NCBI GenBank assembly: GCA_937974175.1
Contig: CALJIG010000033.1
Location: forward strand, 1 to 34,824
Origin: an uncultured Ignavibacteria bacterium
GTDB lineage: Bacteria; Bacteroidota; Ignavibacteria; Tepidaquicellales; Tepidaquicellaceae
Direction: 5' to 3'
DNA length: 34,824 bases
This document shows positions 8,781 through 16,041 of the stretch, one piece after another. Each line of letters opens with the position of its first letter. Position 1 is the stretch's first letter. Below the pieces are notes generated by a model. The model saw only the letters and a program-made list of their open reading frames with translations, was not told where the DNA came from and ran no database searches. Both the position numbers and the translations under genes were made by a program.

Positions 8781-9029
8781 ATGAAAAACAAAAAATCTAA
8801 ATTGGTATTGAATGTTGAGCTATCAGAAATTTTCTTAAAACAACGTAAAGATATAGTGGAAGATTTAAGGCCGTATTATTTCGAAGGACAATTAATAGTT
8901 ACTTTTAAAGATAAGTATGAATTTACCGATGAGGAGCTTAGACATTTTGGTGGGTTAGAAGAAATTTACTATAAATATAATGAGAGTAAAAAAAAACATG
9001 AAGCTACCTTGGTATTTAAAGATGAATAA
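8781..9029 (+). CDS. Small charged protein of unknown function
   Basis: An 82-residue protein, not recognised. It starts 5 bases after the stop of the preceding gene, which supports translational coupling and a real gene. It is rich in Lys, Glu, Tyr and Phe, has no signal peptide or membrane segment, and appears to mix helix (SEIFLKQRKDIVEDLR) with strands (GQLIVTFKDKYEF, HEATLVFKDE). Its AT-rich composition matches the two genes upstream. As the last small gene of the cassette it could be a regulator, cofactor or inhibitor of the enzyme, but nothing in the sequence proves that. Confidence 0.6.
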   Translation: MKNKKSKLVLNVELSEIFLKQRKDIVEDLRPYYFEGQLIVTFKDKYEFTDEELRHFGGLEEIYYKYNESKKKHEATLVFKDE

Positions 9030-9280
9030 ACCTAATTTTTTTCTCTATTAATATTCTCATCATATATTCTCCTATGACAACTCAGTAAATCAAATTTACC
9101 AATCCTCCTTTTCCCTACCAACAACCCTTTTGAACAAATCTCATTCTAGCCATCATCTGTCAAGCAAAATAAAAATATTTTTACCTATTAGTACTAATGG
9201 GCAGGAATATGTTTATAATTTTCTCACTTATAATTATTTTGCGCAGGCAAAATCCGGGACAAGTTTTCCTGCTTGTTCTC

Positions 9281-9315
9281 CGTCCCAATCCGCGGCGGCG
9301 GACCGGTTTGGGACG
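9281..9315. repeat. GC-rich hairpin in AT-rich surroundings
   Basis: CGTCCCAA and TTGGGACG form the outer arms around a core of CCGCGG and GCGGACCGG. Just upstream another stem is formed by GCAGG (9243) and CCTGC (9271), and downstream TCCGCCACGGCGGA (about 9382-9395) is a further palindrome. The block stands out by base composition from everything around it. Confidence 0.55.
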
Positions 9316-9411
9316 GAACTAGGAAGTCAAACTCTGTTTGACAGCGAAACAGAATTTCGCGGACAATGCTTTCTCAAACAGTCCGCCACGGCGGATTGGG
9401 AAAGAGTACAG

Positions 9412-9500
9412 AATGACGGATTTCCAAAACCCCTGTATTGTTTTAACAACACTAATTTTTTCAAAACCCGTCAAAAATCCATCAAGATTGAAAAATTTTT
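9412..9500 (+). repeat. 89-base direct repeat, copy A
   Basis: Begins AATGACGGATTTCCAAAACC and runs to GATTGAAAAATTTTT. A nearly identical copy lies at 9786-9874 in the same orientation with few mismatches and one-base indels. The unit contains TTGTTTTAACAA, a short palindrome, and the word ACCCGTCAAAAA. A shortened relative lies on the opposite strand at 21366-21403. Confidence 0.75.
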
Positions 9501-9537
9501 TAGAAAAGGATTTTTAAAATAAAGATATCCGCCCCCT

Positions 9538-9560
9538 CCCCCTCCTTATTAAGGAGGGGG
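9538..9560. repeat. CCCCCTCCTTA hairpin, copy 1
   Basis: Near-perfect palindrome: CCCCCTCCTTA paired with TAAGGAGGGGG. A second copy with TAAT instead of TATT at the centre lies at 9937-9959. The two copies flank most of the island. Confidence 0.65.
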
Positions 9561-9591
9561 AAGCCGTGCGTAGAATATACAATCAGACCAT

Positions 9592-9705
9592 TAAAAATTT
9601 GCGCCCGGAAAATTCTAAGAAAAAACGAAAAGCGAGAAAAGCTGTTTGAGCGAAGCGAGTTCTTTTCGAGCCGTTTTTTCGTAAGAATTTTTAGCAAATT
9701 TTTAC
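9592..9705. repeat. Nested inverted repeat with GAGCGAAGCGAG core
   Basis: Outer arms TAAAAATTTGC and GCAAATTTTTA enclose inner arms GAAAATTCTAAGAAAAAACG and CGTTTTTTCGTAAGAATTTT. The centre carries TTTGAGCGAAGCGAGTTC. This arrangement is familiar as a dispersed element in Bacteroidota-type genomes. It is followed at 9722-9751 by a second stem, GCTCTTTTTGT/ACAAAAAGAGC, and at 9753-9769 by ATGAAAC-GAA-GTTTCAT. Confidence 0.6.
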
Positions 9706-9785
9706 TAGGTCTTGATTTTTTTGGCTCTTTTTGTATCAAGACAAAAAGAGCGATGAAACGAAGTTTCATAAAAGGTAGGAATACA

Positions 9786-9874
9786 AATGACGAATTTCCA
9801 AAACCCCCTGTATTGTTTTAACAACACTAATTTTTCCAAAACCCGTCAAAAATTCAGCAAGATTGAAAAAATTT
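9786..9874 (+). repeat. 89-base direct repeat, copy B
   Basis: Second copy of the unit at 9412-9500, same orientation, preceded by the same short context (TACA-AATGACG). The 285-base separation contains the nested inverted repeat and one of the CCCCCTCCTTA hairpins. Confidence 0.75.
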
Positions 9875-9895
9875 TGGCGTAATTGATGTCAATTG

Positions 9896-9915
9896 CCACG
9901 GCTTTTAAGCCGTGG
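9896..9915. repeat. REP hairpin CCACGGCTT/AAGCCGTGG
   Basis: A perfect 20-base palindrome, CCACGGCTTTTAAGCCGTGG, preceded by AATTG. It is the same hairpin as 1288-1307 in the element between the agmatinase-like gene and dnaX. Confidence 0.7.
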
Positions 9916-9936
9916 TTAAAGTTGTACCATGAAATA

Positions 9937-9959
9937 CCCCCTCCTTAATAAGGAGGGGG
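9937..9959. repeat. CCCCCTCCTTA hairpin, copy 2
   Basis: CCCCCTCCTTA and TAAGGAGGGGG in inverted orientation, followed by CAGGGGGTGG. Same family as 9538-9560. Confidence 0.65.
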
Positions 9960-9990
9960 CAGGGGGTGGTTAACAAAAGAAAATATGTTT

Positions 9991-10044
9991 TGCCCTAAAG
10001 GGCACGTTTCTAATTTTGTAAACCCCATCCTAAAGGATGGGGTT
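9991..10044. repeat. Pair of REP-like hairpins with TAAA loops
   Basis: TGCCC-TAAA-GGGCA at 9991-10004 and AACCCCATCC-TAAA-GGATGGGGTT at 10021-10044. The first resembles the hairpin at 1231-1243. The shared CC-TAAA-GG core suggests one structural family with different stems. Confidence 0.65.
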
Positions 10045-10051
10045 ACTGATA

Positions 10052-10172
10052 GAATGTTACAATAATGTTACTTTATATAAGGAGCGTATAGTGCAAAAAT
10101 AAAATGTGACAATAATGTGACAATGATTGGATTTCGCCAAGGCGAACTTTCAGCCCTTCAAGTGCGGGATGA
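10052..10172. repeat. TGACAATAATG repeats followed by a TTCGCC palindrome
   Basis: GTTACAATAATGTTAC (10056 on) and GTGACAATAATGTGACAATG (about 10106-10125) are two versions of one motif. They are followed by the palindrome TTCGCC-AA-GGCGAA (10133-10146) and the tail GCGGGATGACA. The same motif families occur near 21067-21310 in the opposite orientation. Confidence 0.5.
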
Positions 10173-10338
10173 CAAAAAGTGCTGCTTAAAAACTGTATTA
10201 TGACAACTATGTCAATGTTTAATTTCTGAAAAACCCAATACAGAACTTTTTGGGCTATTCTAAGTTGAAAATATGGACTACATATTGCTCAATTGAATAA
10301 TGAAGGAGTATGTTCTTTTCAAAATTAAACACTAAACT

Positions 10339-11424
10339 ATGCAGCACTTCAAAACTTTAAGATATTTTTTACTTGCGCTTTTTATCTGCGTTGTATCGCA
10401 ATCAGCCTTTTCTCACAATGAAATTTTTAATAAACCACTTACAATAAATGTAACTGAAGGCATTTCACAGGACTCGATTTCAAAATCAGAGATTGCCGAC
10501 TTCAGAAAAAGATTTGAATCCGTTGAAAAGATGGTAGCAAGCAAACGGGGTAATTATGCCGATGCTAAAAGCAGTTTTGACGGACTGAGAGGAAGCCGGG
10601 TAAGTAAACTGTCTGAGTTTGCAGGAAGGCTAAGCGCTATGCAGCAGAAGCTGACGGCTTGGAATCTTGAAGTGAATCCTAAAACTCCGCCTGTTGTAGT
10701 CCCGAATAATCCCAGCACTCCAAGAAATACAGGTAAAGCAAATGAAGAACCTGTTGCAAAGATGACGAGTACTGAAATTGAACATAAGAGTTTAATGCTC
10801 TCATATTTTCCTGATACGCTTTCAGTCGGTAATGAATTTCTAGCTTATGTTGAGATCACAAAAGATAACACTGTGAAATTCGGAAATCTGAACGCAGGGA
10901 ACAATACAACGCTCGATTCGATTATAATAACTTCGTTAGCCGGTACACCGGGAGTAACACCGGGCACACAGGTAAGTATTGAGCTTACCAGAAACGGAGG
11001 CGCAGATAACTTTGCGATAACATCACGCTCGGATAAAACAAAAACATTAAGCGATAACGGCACCTCAAGATGGGAATGGAATTTACGCCCTAATGCCGAA
11101 GGCGATACAAGATTAAGACTGAATGTTACCTATAAGAAAATAAGTAAAGACGGCGCATCGCAGGATGTAACTGCGATAAATAAATTTATAGTTGTGAAGG
11201 GACTTGCTAAAAAAACAACTGAGCCGAAATCAAATAATACATTATGGATTATTTTAGCAGTAGCAGCTCTGCTTGGTTTAATAGGATATCTGTTATCAAG
11301 AGGTAAAAAGAATAAGCATGAAAGAAACAGAGTTGAACAAAACAGACTTGATGAAGAGAGAATTGAGCAAAGCAGAAATGAACAGAAAAGAATAAATCGT
11401 GATAGAGACGATTTGGATAAATAA
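10339..11424 (+). CDS. Exported or membrane-anchored protein with charged C-terminal tail
   Basis: A 361-residue protein not assigned to a family. A signal peptide spans about residues 1-25 (FLLALFICVVSQSAFS). It is followed by a helical, probably coiled-coil, region (about 45-110), a proline-rich linker with NPKTPPVVVPNNPSTP, a beta-rich domain (about 135-290) and one transmembrane segment (about 302-319, LWIILAVAALLGLIGYLL). The last 39 residues are an alternating Arg/Glu/Asn/Gln helix ending DRDDLDK, which would be cytoplasmic. The layout suggests an envelope protein with its main domain outside and a charged tail inside. It is closed by a strong terminator at 11478-11510, so it is probably its own transcription unit. 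Confidence 0.7.
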   Translation: MQHFKTLRYFLLALFICVVSQSAFSHNEIFNKPLTINVTEGISQDSISKSEIADFRKRFESVEKMVASKRGNYADAKSSFDGLRGSRVSKLSEFAGRLSAMQQKLTAWNLEVNPKTPPVVVPNNPSTPRNTGKANEEPVAKMTSTEIEHKSLMLSYFPDTLSVGNEFLAYVEITKDNTVKFGNLNAGNNTTLDSIIITSLAGTPGVTPGTQVSIELTRNGGADNFAITSRSDKTKTLSDNGTSRWEWNLRPNAEGDTRLRLNVTYKKISKDGASQDVTAINKFIVVKGLAKKTTEPKSNNTLWIILAVAALLGLIGYLLSRGKKNKHERNRVEQNRLDEERIEQSRNEQKRINRDRDDLDK

Positions 11425-11477
11425 TAATTAAGTTAAATCTCATTCCCAACGGCCTTGTTGGAAATGTTAATGATTTT

Positions 11478-11510
11478 AAAAGCTCCCGGCAGAAATACCG
11501 GGGGCTTTTT
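11478..11510 (+). terminator. Rho-independent terminator
   Basis: AAAGCTCCCGG pairs with CCGGGGGCTTT over 11 base pairs (one T-G wobble) around an eight-base loop, followed by a T run. It lies 53 bases past the stop of the exported protein and ahead of purC. Confidence 0.85.
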
Positions 11511-11518
11511 GCATTAAA

Positions 11519-11546
11519 TCGACTACTAAATAGTTCATAGTATAAT
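11519..11546 (+). promoter_or_regulatory. Candidate purC promoter
   Basis: A perfect TATAAT at 11541-11546 lies 40 bases before the purC start, with a weak -35-like TCGACT at 11519-11524 (16-base spacing). Just downstream, TAATTTTG at 11561-11568 also fits the Bacteroidota-type -7 consensus TAnnTTTG. Either could serve; neither is proven. Confidence 0.35.
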
Positions 11547-11585
11547 CCCTAAAATTTGCCTAATTTTGTAGGCAAGTTAAAGATT

Positions 11586-12299
11586 ATGAAAAAAGAGTTA
11601 TTATACGAAGGCAAGGCAAAGCGCATCTGGTCAACAGATGAGCACGGACTTGTCGTTCAGGAATTTAAGGATGATGCAACAGCTTTTAACGGACTAAAGA
11701 AAGATCAGATAAAGAATAAAGGTGTGCTTAACACCTCTATCTCTACAGGTATTTTTGAGTATCTGATTTTTCACGAAGTGCAAACTCATTTTGTAAAGAA
11801 GCTGAGTGAAAATGAAATGCTGGTGAAACGTGTGCACATCATTCCGGTTGAAGTTGTAATAAGAAATATAGCCGCAGGAAGTCTTGTGAAAAAGTTTGGT
11901 TTTACTGAAGGTGAAGAACTGAAATTCCCATTGGTAGAATATTATCTGAAGGATGATGCTTTAGGGGACCCGCTATTTTCTTTGGAGCATATTCATTTGC
12001 TTGAACTTGCTACGATAGATGAAATGGATAAAATACATTCGATGGCATTGCATATAAATGAGCTCATGAGAAAATTCTGGTATGACAGAGGAATCGACTT
12101 AGTTGATTTCAAACTGGAGTTTGGCAGGGATGAGAACGGCGAAGTAATTCTTGCTGATGAAATTTCTCCCGATACTTGCCGCCTGTGGGATATTCATTCC
12201 GGAGAAAAAATGGATAAGGACAGATTCAGATTTGATATGGGTAAAGTAGAAGAAGCCTATGAAGAAATAAATAAAAGAGTTTCAATTTCCAATAATTAA
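11586..12299 (+). CDS. purC: SAICAR synthase (phosphoribosylaminoimidazole-succinocarboxamide synthase)
   Basis: Joins CAIR and aspartate with ATP in purine synthesis, in the cytosol. The 237-residue chain from ATG 11586 begins MKKELLYEGKAKRIW, the expected PurC N-terminus with the KAKR ATP-loop. The family signatures IIPVEVVIRNIAAGSLVKK, DLVDFKLEFG and LADEISPDTCRLWD follow in order. The frame is open back to a TTG at 11556, but the ten extra residues have no counterpart in the family, so ATG 11586 is preferred. Length is normal. It is followed 10 bases later by psd; purine and lipid genes are not functionally linked, but the spacing suggests one transcript. Confidence 0.95.
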   Translation: MKKELLYEGKAKRIWSTDEHGLVVQEFKDDATAFNGLKKDQIKNKGVLNTSISTGIFEYLIFHEVQTHFVKKLSENEMLVKRVHIIPVEVVIRNIAAGSLVKKFGFTEGEELKFPLVEYYLKDDALGDPLFSLEHIHLLELATIDEMDKIHSMALHINELMRKFWYDRGIDLVDFKLEFGRDENGEVILADEISPDTCRLWDIHSGEKMDKDRFRFDMGKVEEAYEEINKRVSISNN

Positions 12300-12309
12300 A
12301 ATTTAAAGT

Positions 12310-12984
12310 TTGTTTAAAATCACATACTACGGCAGAGACGTTGTTCTTAAAATGGTTATCATCTGCTCGCTAATTTTTATTGCATCACTATTCATTCCTG
12401 TTTTTATAGTAAAAGTTATCTTGCTTCTTCTTGTAATTTTCCTGATGTCATTTACATTTTATTTTTTCAGAGACCCTGAAAGAAGCATACCTGAGGGTTA
12501 TGATGACAGCATGATACTCGCGCCCGGCGACGGCAAGATTGTTATTGTCGAAGATATCATTAACAAAGAAGATAACCTGTACGCTAAAGGCGAGCCGCTT
12601 AAACAAATCAGCATATTTCTTTCACCGCTTAATGTGCACGTAAACAGAAATCCCACTAACGGAACTGTAAAATATTATAATTATATCGAAGGTGAATACA
12701 TAGTTGCATTCGACCACAAATCATCTGATAGAAACGAAAGAACTGAAATCGGTATTGAAGATAGAATGGGTAGAAAAGTTCTTTTCAAACAAATTGCAGG
12801 ATTTGTTGCAAGAAGAATTGTATGTGATTTAGATGAGGGTTCTGTAGTAAAAGCAGGTGAGCGTTTCGGAATGATTAAATTCGGTTCACGTGTTGATATC
12901 TTATTAAAACCTGATACTGAGATAAAAGTAAAAATAAACGATATAGTTAAAGGCGGCGAAACTGTAGTGGCTGTTAATAAGTAA
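12310..12984 (+). CDS. psd: Phosphatidylserine decarboxylase proenzyme (short type)
   Basis: Converts phosphatidylserine to phosphatidylethanolamine at the inner membrane. The 224-residue chain has an N-terminal hydrophobic pair of segments (about 13-50) and FRDPERSIP (53-61). It continues with LAPGDGKI (70-77), the histidine-bearing FLSPLNVHVNR (103-113), and near the C-terminus KFGSRVDILL, in which the Gly192-Ser193 bond is the expected self-cleavage site producing the pyruvoyl group. The short length and FGSR cleavage motif match the compact class common in Bacteroidota rather than the longer E. coli type. It appears to start with TTG at 12310, 10 bases after purC. The next gene, pssA, makes its substrate. 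Confidence 0.93.
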   Translation: MFKITYYGRDVVLKMVIICSLIFIASLFIPVFIVKVILLLLVIFLMSFTFYFFRDPERSIPEGYDDSMILAPGDGKIVIVEDIINKEDNLYAKGEPLKQISIFLSPLNVHVNRNPTNGTVKYYNYIEGEYIVAFDHKSSDRNERTEIGIEDRMGRKVLFKQIAGFVARRIVCDLDEGSVVKAGERFGMIKFGSRVDILLKPDTEIKVKINDIVKGGETVVAVNK

Positions 12985-13035
12985 TGGAAAACAATATATC
13001 AAATATGTTTGTTATTGTATTAAAGATGAGATTGA

Positions 13036-13794
13036 ATGATTAACATTCCGCGCAATTTCATACCGAGTTTGTTCACAATTCTGAATGCCTTCTGCGGTTT
13101 TATGTCCATCATAAGCTCTGCCCAGGGAAACTACGACAAGGCAATTCTTTTTATTGTATATGCTGCATTGTTCGATGCTGTTGACGGCCTGGCAGCAAGG
13201 CTTACAAAGTCTGCAAGCAAGTTTGGTGTTGAGCTTGATTCACTTTCCGATGTTGTTTCATTCGGAGCAGCGCCGTCATTCATGATCTACAATATATATT
13301 TCAAAGACCACGGTGATATCGGCGTCTTTGCTGCTTCTCTTATTCTTTTATTTGCAGCAATAAGATTAGCCAGATTTAATGTTCAGCTTGTAGGATTCGA
13401 TAAAGATTATTTCAGCGGCGTCCCGGTGCCAATGGCTGCAATGACGATTTGCTCATACGTTTATTTCTATCACAATAAATTATTCGGATTTGCTTTAAGC
13501 GAGAAGTTCATAATCGGTCTTGCAGTATTGCTGCCGATTTTAATGGTAAGCAAATTCAGGTATGATTCCATTCCTAAGATTTCACCTGCAACAATAAAAA
13601 AATATCCTGTAAAGTTTATCTTCCTCTTTTTAGGAGTTATAATTTGTATTGTAACAAGAGGGGAAGGATTATTTCTGTTCTGTCTCTTTTATCTGAGCAC
13701 AGGAATTTTCAGAGGAGTTTTTAATCAATTCAAAAAAACAAAAAAGCGCCAGCCTTTTACTGAGGAAGAAATCGAATCGAAAAAAGTTAATTAA
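13036..13794 (+). CDS. pssA: CDP-diacylglycerol-serine O-phosphatidyltransferase
   Basis: Makes phosphatidylserine from CDP-diacylglycerol and serine in the membrane. The 252-residue chain carries the CDP-alcohol phosphatidyltransferase signature complete: Asp47, Asp50-Gly51, Ala54-Arg55, Gly64, Asp68 and Asp72 (DAVDGLAARL...FGVELDSLSD). It has about six to eight hydrophobic segments, and FIPSLFTILNAFCGF at the N-terminus is typical of PssA. It follows psd after 51 bases, giving the pair that makes phosphatidylethanolamine. The basic tail (KKTKKRQPF...KKVN) is cytoplasmic. Confidence 0.93.
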   Translation: MINIPRNFIPSLFTILNAFCGFMSIISSAQGNYDKAILFIVYAALFDAVDGLAARLTKSASKFGVELDSLSDVVSFGAAPSFMIYNIYFKDHGDIGVFAASLILLFAAIRLARFNVQLVGFDKDYFSGVPVPMAAMTICSYVYFYHNKLFGFALSEKFIIGLAVLLPILMVSKFRYDSIPKISPATIKKYPVKFIFLFLGVIICIVTRGEGLFLFCLFYLSTGIFRGVFNQFKKTKKRQPFTEEEIESKKVN

Positions 13795-13807
13795 TTATTA
13801 CTTTTAA

Positions 13808-13918
13808 AATTAAACGCAAAGCACGCTAAGATTATTACGCGAAGTTCGTAAAGAATTAATGTGTATTTTTTATTCTCAGCGATCTTTGCGATGAACTTTG
13901 CGTTCTCTGCGTTTAATT
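13808..13918. repeat. Inverted repeat of the AACGCAAAG type between convergent genes
   Basis: The left arm starts AAATTAAACGCAAAGCACGC. The right arm, read on the minus strand, starts CTAATTAAACGCAGAGAACGC. Both continue with CGCAAAG/CGCTAAG words towards an AT-rich centre. It fills the gap between the stops of pssA (plus) and the cysteine desulfurase (minus), so it may act as a two-way transcription stop. It is formally similar to, but a different sequence family from, the CACAGAG repeat at 72-233. Confidence 0.65.
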
Positions 13919-13925
13919 AGCAGTG

Positions 13926-15089
13926 TTAATTCACAGTTCTCTTCTTTGCAATATTTCTTACTATCTCAAAAAACTTATCAATTTCAGCAGTTGTATTGTC
14001 TCTTCCGAAGGAAACTCTTACAGAGCATAATGCTGTTTGTGCATCAAGCCCAAGCTCCATTAAAATTCTTGACGGCTGAGGAGAACCCGATGTACAAGCT
14101 GAACCGCTTGAACATGCTGTTCCTTTTAAATCAAGATTTATGAGCAGAGTTTCAGAATCAACATCGTAATAATTTTGGTCGAATGAAATGTTTATAATAT
14201 TATCGAGTGTAGTTGGTGTATCGCCGTTTATAAGAACTCCTTCAGGGAAAAATTCTTTTAGTCTTGCCCTGAAATAATTTTTTAATTCTTTATAGTGAAT
14301 TAAATCTTCATCCATGCGTGACATAAGAATTTCCAAAGCTTTTTTTAAGCCGACAATTCCTGCAATGTTTTCCGTTCCGCCGCGCATATTACGTTCCTGC
14401 TTGCCGCCGTGAATAAGTTTATCTATCGGAGTACCGTCTTTTATATACATTACTCCTATGCCTTTAGGACCGTAGATTTTATGTCCGCTCATGCAGGCAA
14501 TATTGACATTAAAATCTTTTGTATTAAATGGTGTCTTTCCGATTGATTGAACTGTATCAGCATGAAAAACTATTTCGTGCCGGCTAGTATTATCTGCTAT
14601 TGTTTTTATGTCGTTCACTACACCAAGCTCATTGTTGGCATGCATCATTGTAATGAGATGCGTCTTAGGAGTAATTGCCGCTAATACTTTTTGCGGGTCA
14701 ATTGAGCCGTCTCTTTCAGGTCTGATGAATGTAACTTCAGTCCCGAATCTTTCAGTAAGATATTTTACACTCTCGTTTAAAGCAGAGTGCTCTATAGATG
14801 TAGTAATAATATGGTTCTTACCTGAGTTTAAAAAATGGAATGTCGTTCCTTTAATTGCAAAGTTATCAGACTCAGTTCCGCCGGAAGTGAATAAAATTTC
14901 CTTAGGTTTGCATTTTAAGAAATCTGCAACTAAGTCGCGGGTGTCTTCCAGAATGACTTTTACTCCCTTACCAAAATGATGCACTGAAGATGCATTCCCG
15001 AATTGAAACTGTATATAAGGAAGCATTGCTTCAAATACTTCAGGAGCAACGGGAGTAGTTGCTGCGTTATCGAAATAAATTCTATCCAT
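13926..15089 (-). CDS. Cysteine desulfurase (NifS/IscS family)
   Basis: A PLP enzyme that takes sulfur from cysteine for Fe-S clusters and thiolation. The 387-residue chain starts MDRIYFDNAATTPV, the family N-terminus. It has the PLP lysine at 204 in SGHKIYGPKG, the HADTVQ stretch at about 176-181, and the active-site cysteine 332 in SSGSACTSGS. The GSACTSG context and overall length put it in the NifS/IscS class rather than SufS. No iscU, iscA or mnmA gene is adjacent, so its partner cannot be named; iscS, nifS or a tRNA-thiolation role are all possible. It is convergent with pssA across an inverted repeat. Confidence 0.92.
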   Translation of the reverse strand: MDRIYFDNAATTPVAPEVFEAMLPYIQFQFGNASSVHHFGKGVKVILEDTRDLVADFLKCKPKEILFTSGGTESDNFAIKGTTFHFLNSGKNHIITTSIEHSALNESVKYLTERFGTEVTFIRPERDGSIDPQKVLAAITPKTHLITMMHANNELGVVNDIKTIADNTSRHEIVFHADTVQSIGKTPFNTKDFNVNIACMSGHKIYGPKGIGVMYIKDGTPIDKLIHGGKQERNMRGGTENIAGIVGLKKALEILMSRMDEDLIHYKELKNYFRARLKEFFPEGVLINGDTPTTLDNIINISFDQNYYDVDSETLLINLDLKGTACSSGSACTSGSPQPSRILMELGLDAQTALCSVRVSFGRDNTTAEIDKFFEIVRNIAKKRTVN

Positions 15090-15185
15090 TTTTTTGTTTG
15101 GTAAAAATACTAAAATTGAAGATTAAATGTTGAGCTAATTGTTTAGTTTATTTTACAAGTTAAACCCGGAAAAACTAATTTAAAA

Positions 15186-15932
15186 TCAACGTATGAAAAA
15201 CAGATATACAATAATCATTGCTGTTACGGTAACTATGAATACTGTATAAGTCAATAATAATGAAATTATGGATTTAAATATTCCTGCAAGAAATTTCGAT
15301 TGTGAGAACTGCACCATTGCATAAATGTAATAAGCATACGTTAAGAAAAATCTAAAATTTAATATTTTTATATCAATATATCCTGTTAAAGTAAAAATAG
15401 AAGAAATAAGTAAACCGAAACCTATAACGTAAAAAGAAAAGGCAAGCGCTTCTGCAAAATTTATTTTTGTTTTTCTGAAAAATATCCTGAAGAAAAAAGC
15501 AAATGCAGGAGGTAAGATGAACATAAGATAATTCATCTTATTTGAAATCATGTGCTGCAGCTCAGCCAGAGTTACATTTTTAAAAATTATTTTATCTGAT
15601 TTATTTCCTGTTAAAGCCTGATTCAGATAACTAAAATAATCTTCGCTCAACAAATGAAAAATTATAACGTAAACAGAAAGCATCAGTATAAAAAAAGTAA
15701 CCGGCTTTGCGTAAGACTTTCTTTTCCCTTCGAGATACTGACTAATAAATTTACCGGGAGAAAAAAATAATTCTTTTATTGTGTTAAGAATTGCAGATTC
15801 CCAATGAAAAGAGCTGTGAAAAAAATCGTGCAGCATTGATTTTACGGACAATCTTTTGGATATTTTTTCCTGTCCGCAATTATAACAATATTTTCCTTGC
15901 AATGGTGTTCCGCAGTTTAGACATTTTTCCAT
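15186..15932 (-). CDS. DUF3667-type zinc-ribbon membrane protein
   Basis: A 248-residue protein of unknown function. It opens with a zinc ribbon (Cys4, Cys7, Cys16, Cys19 in CLNCGTPLQGKYCYNCGQ). A conserved amphipathic stretch follows (HDFFHSSFHWESAILNTIKELFFSPGKFISQYLEGKRKSYAKPVTF, about 31-80), then four or five transmembrane helices. This order is typical of the DUF3667 family found mostly in Bacteroidota and relatives. The zinc ribbon would lie in the cytosol. It stands alone, 96 bases upstream of the cysteine desulfurase on the same strand. Confidence 0.8.
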   Translation of the reverse strand: MEKCLNCGTPLQGKYCYNCGQEKISKRLSVKSMLHDFFHSSFHWESAILNTIKELFFSPGKFISQYLEGKRKSYAKPVTFFILMLSVYVIIFHLLSEDYFSYLNQALTGNKSDKIIFKNVTLAELQHMISNKMNYLMFILPPAFAFFFRIFFRKTKINFAEALAFSFYVIGFGLLISSIFTLTGYIDIKILNFRFFLTYAYYIYAMVQFSQSKFLAGIFKSIISLLLTYTVFIVTVTAMIIVYLFFIR

Positions 15933-16012
15933 AAGAAAACAAAATAATCAAATAGTATAAAAGGAAAAATGCTTAACTAAAATTAAGTATTCCCATTTAA
16001 AATATGACACTG

Positions 16013-16041
16013 TTGACAACCGATTAATTTACTCATATTAA
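16013..16041 (+). promoter_or_regulatory. Candidate sigma-70-type promoter for the pgsA-like/HU/ruvX run
   Basis: A perfect TTGACA at 16013-16018 is separated by 17 bases from TATTAA at 16036-16041. It would give a leader of about 220 bases before the pgsA-like gene. A second possible start is TATCTTTG at 16114-16121, which fits the Bacteroidota -7 consensus TAnnTTTG. The rest of the 336-base gap 15933-16268 is AT-rich and holds a small CTTAA/TTAAG hairpin at about 15972-15987; nothing else is seen. Confidence 0.45.

Larger units (their letters stand above)
9030..10338. repeat. Repeat-rich non-coding island
   Basis: This 1.3-kb stretch between the AT-rich cassette and the exported coiled-coil protein contains at least nine inverted repeats and one 89-base duplication, listed separately. 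Open frames in it (for example 9130-9522 plus and 9500-9769 minus) run through the hairpins and translate to low-complexity, repeat-derived protein, so none is called. It looks like an accumulation site for small non-autonomous elements. Confidence 0.7.

Noticed and set aside
9130..9522. 130-codon open frame on the plus strand
   Set aside because: It runs through GC-rich hairpins and the 89-base repeat, the product is low-complexity, and the same repeat elsewhere is non-coding.
9500..9769. 89-codon open frame on the minus strand
   Set aside because: It lies wholly inside the nested inverted repeats; no ribosome site or family match.
12310..12984. Functional link between purC and the psd-pssA pair
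   Set aside because: They probably share a transcript by spacing, but purine and phospholipid synthesis have no direct connection; proximity alone is not evidence of a joint system.
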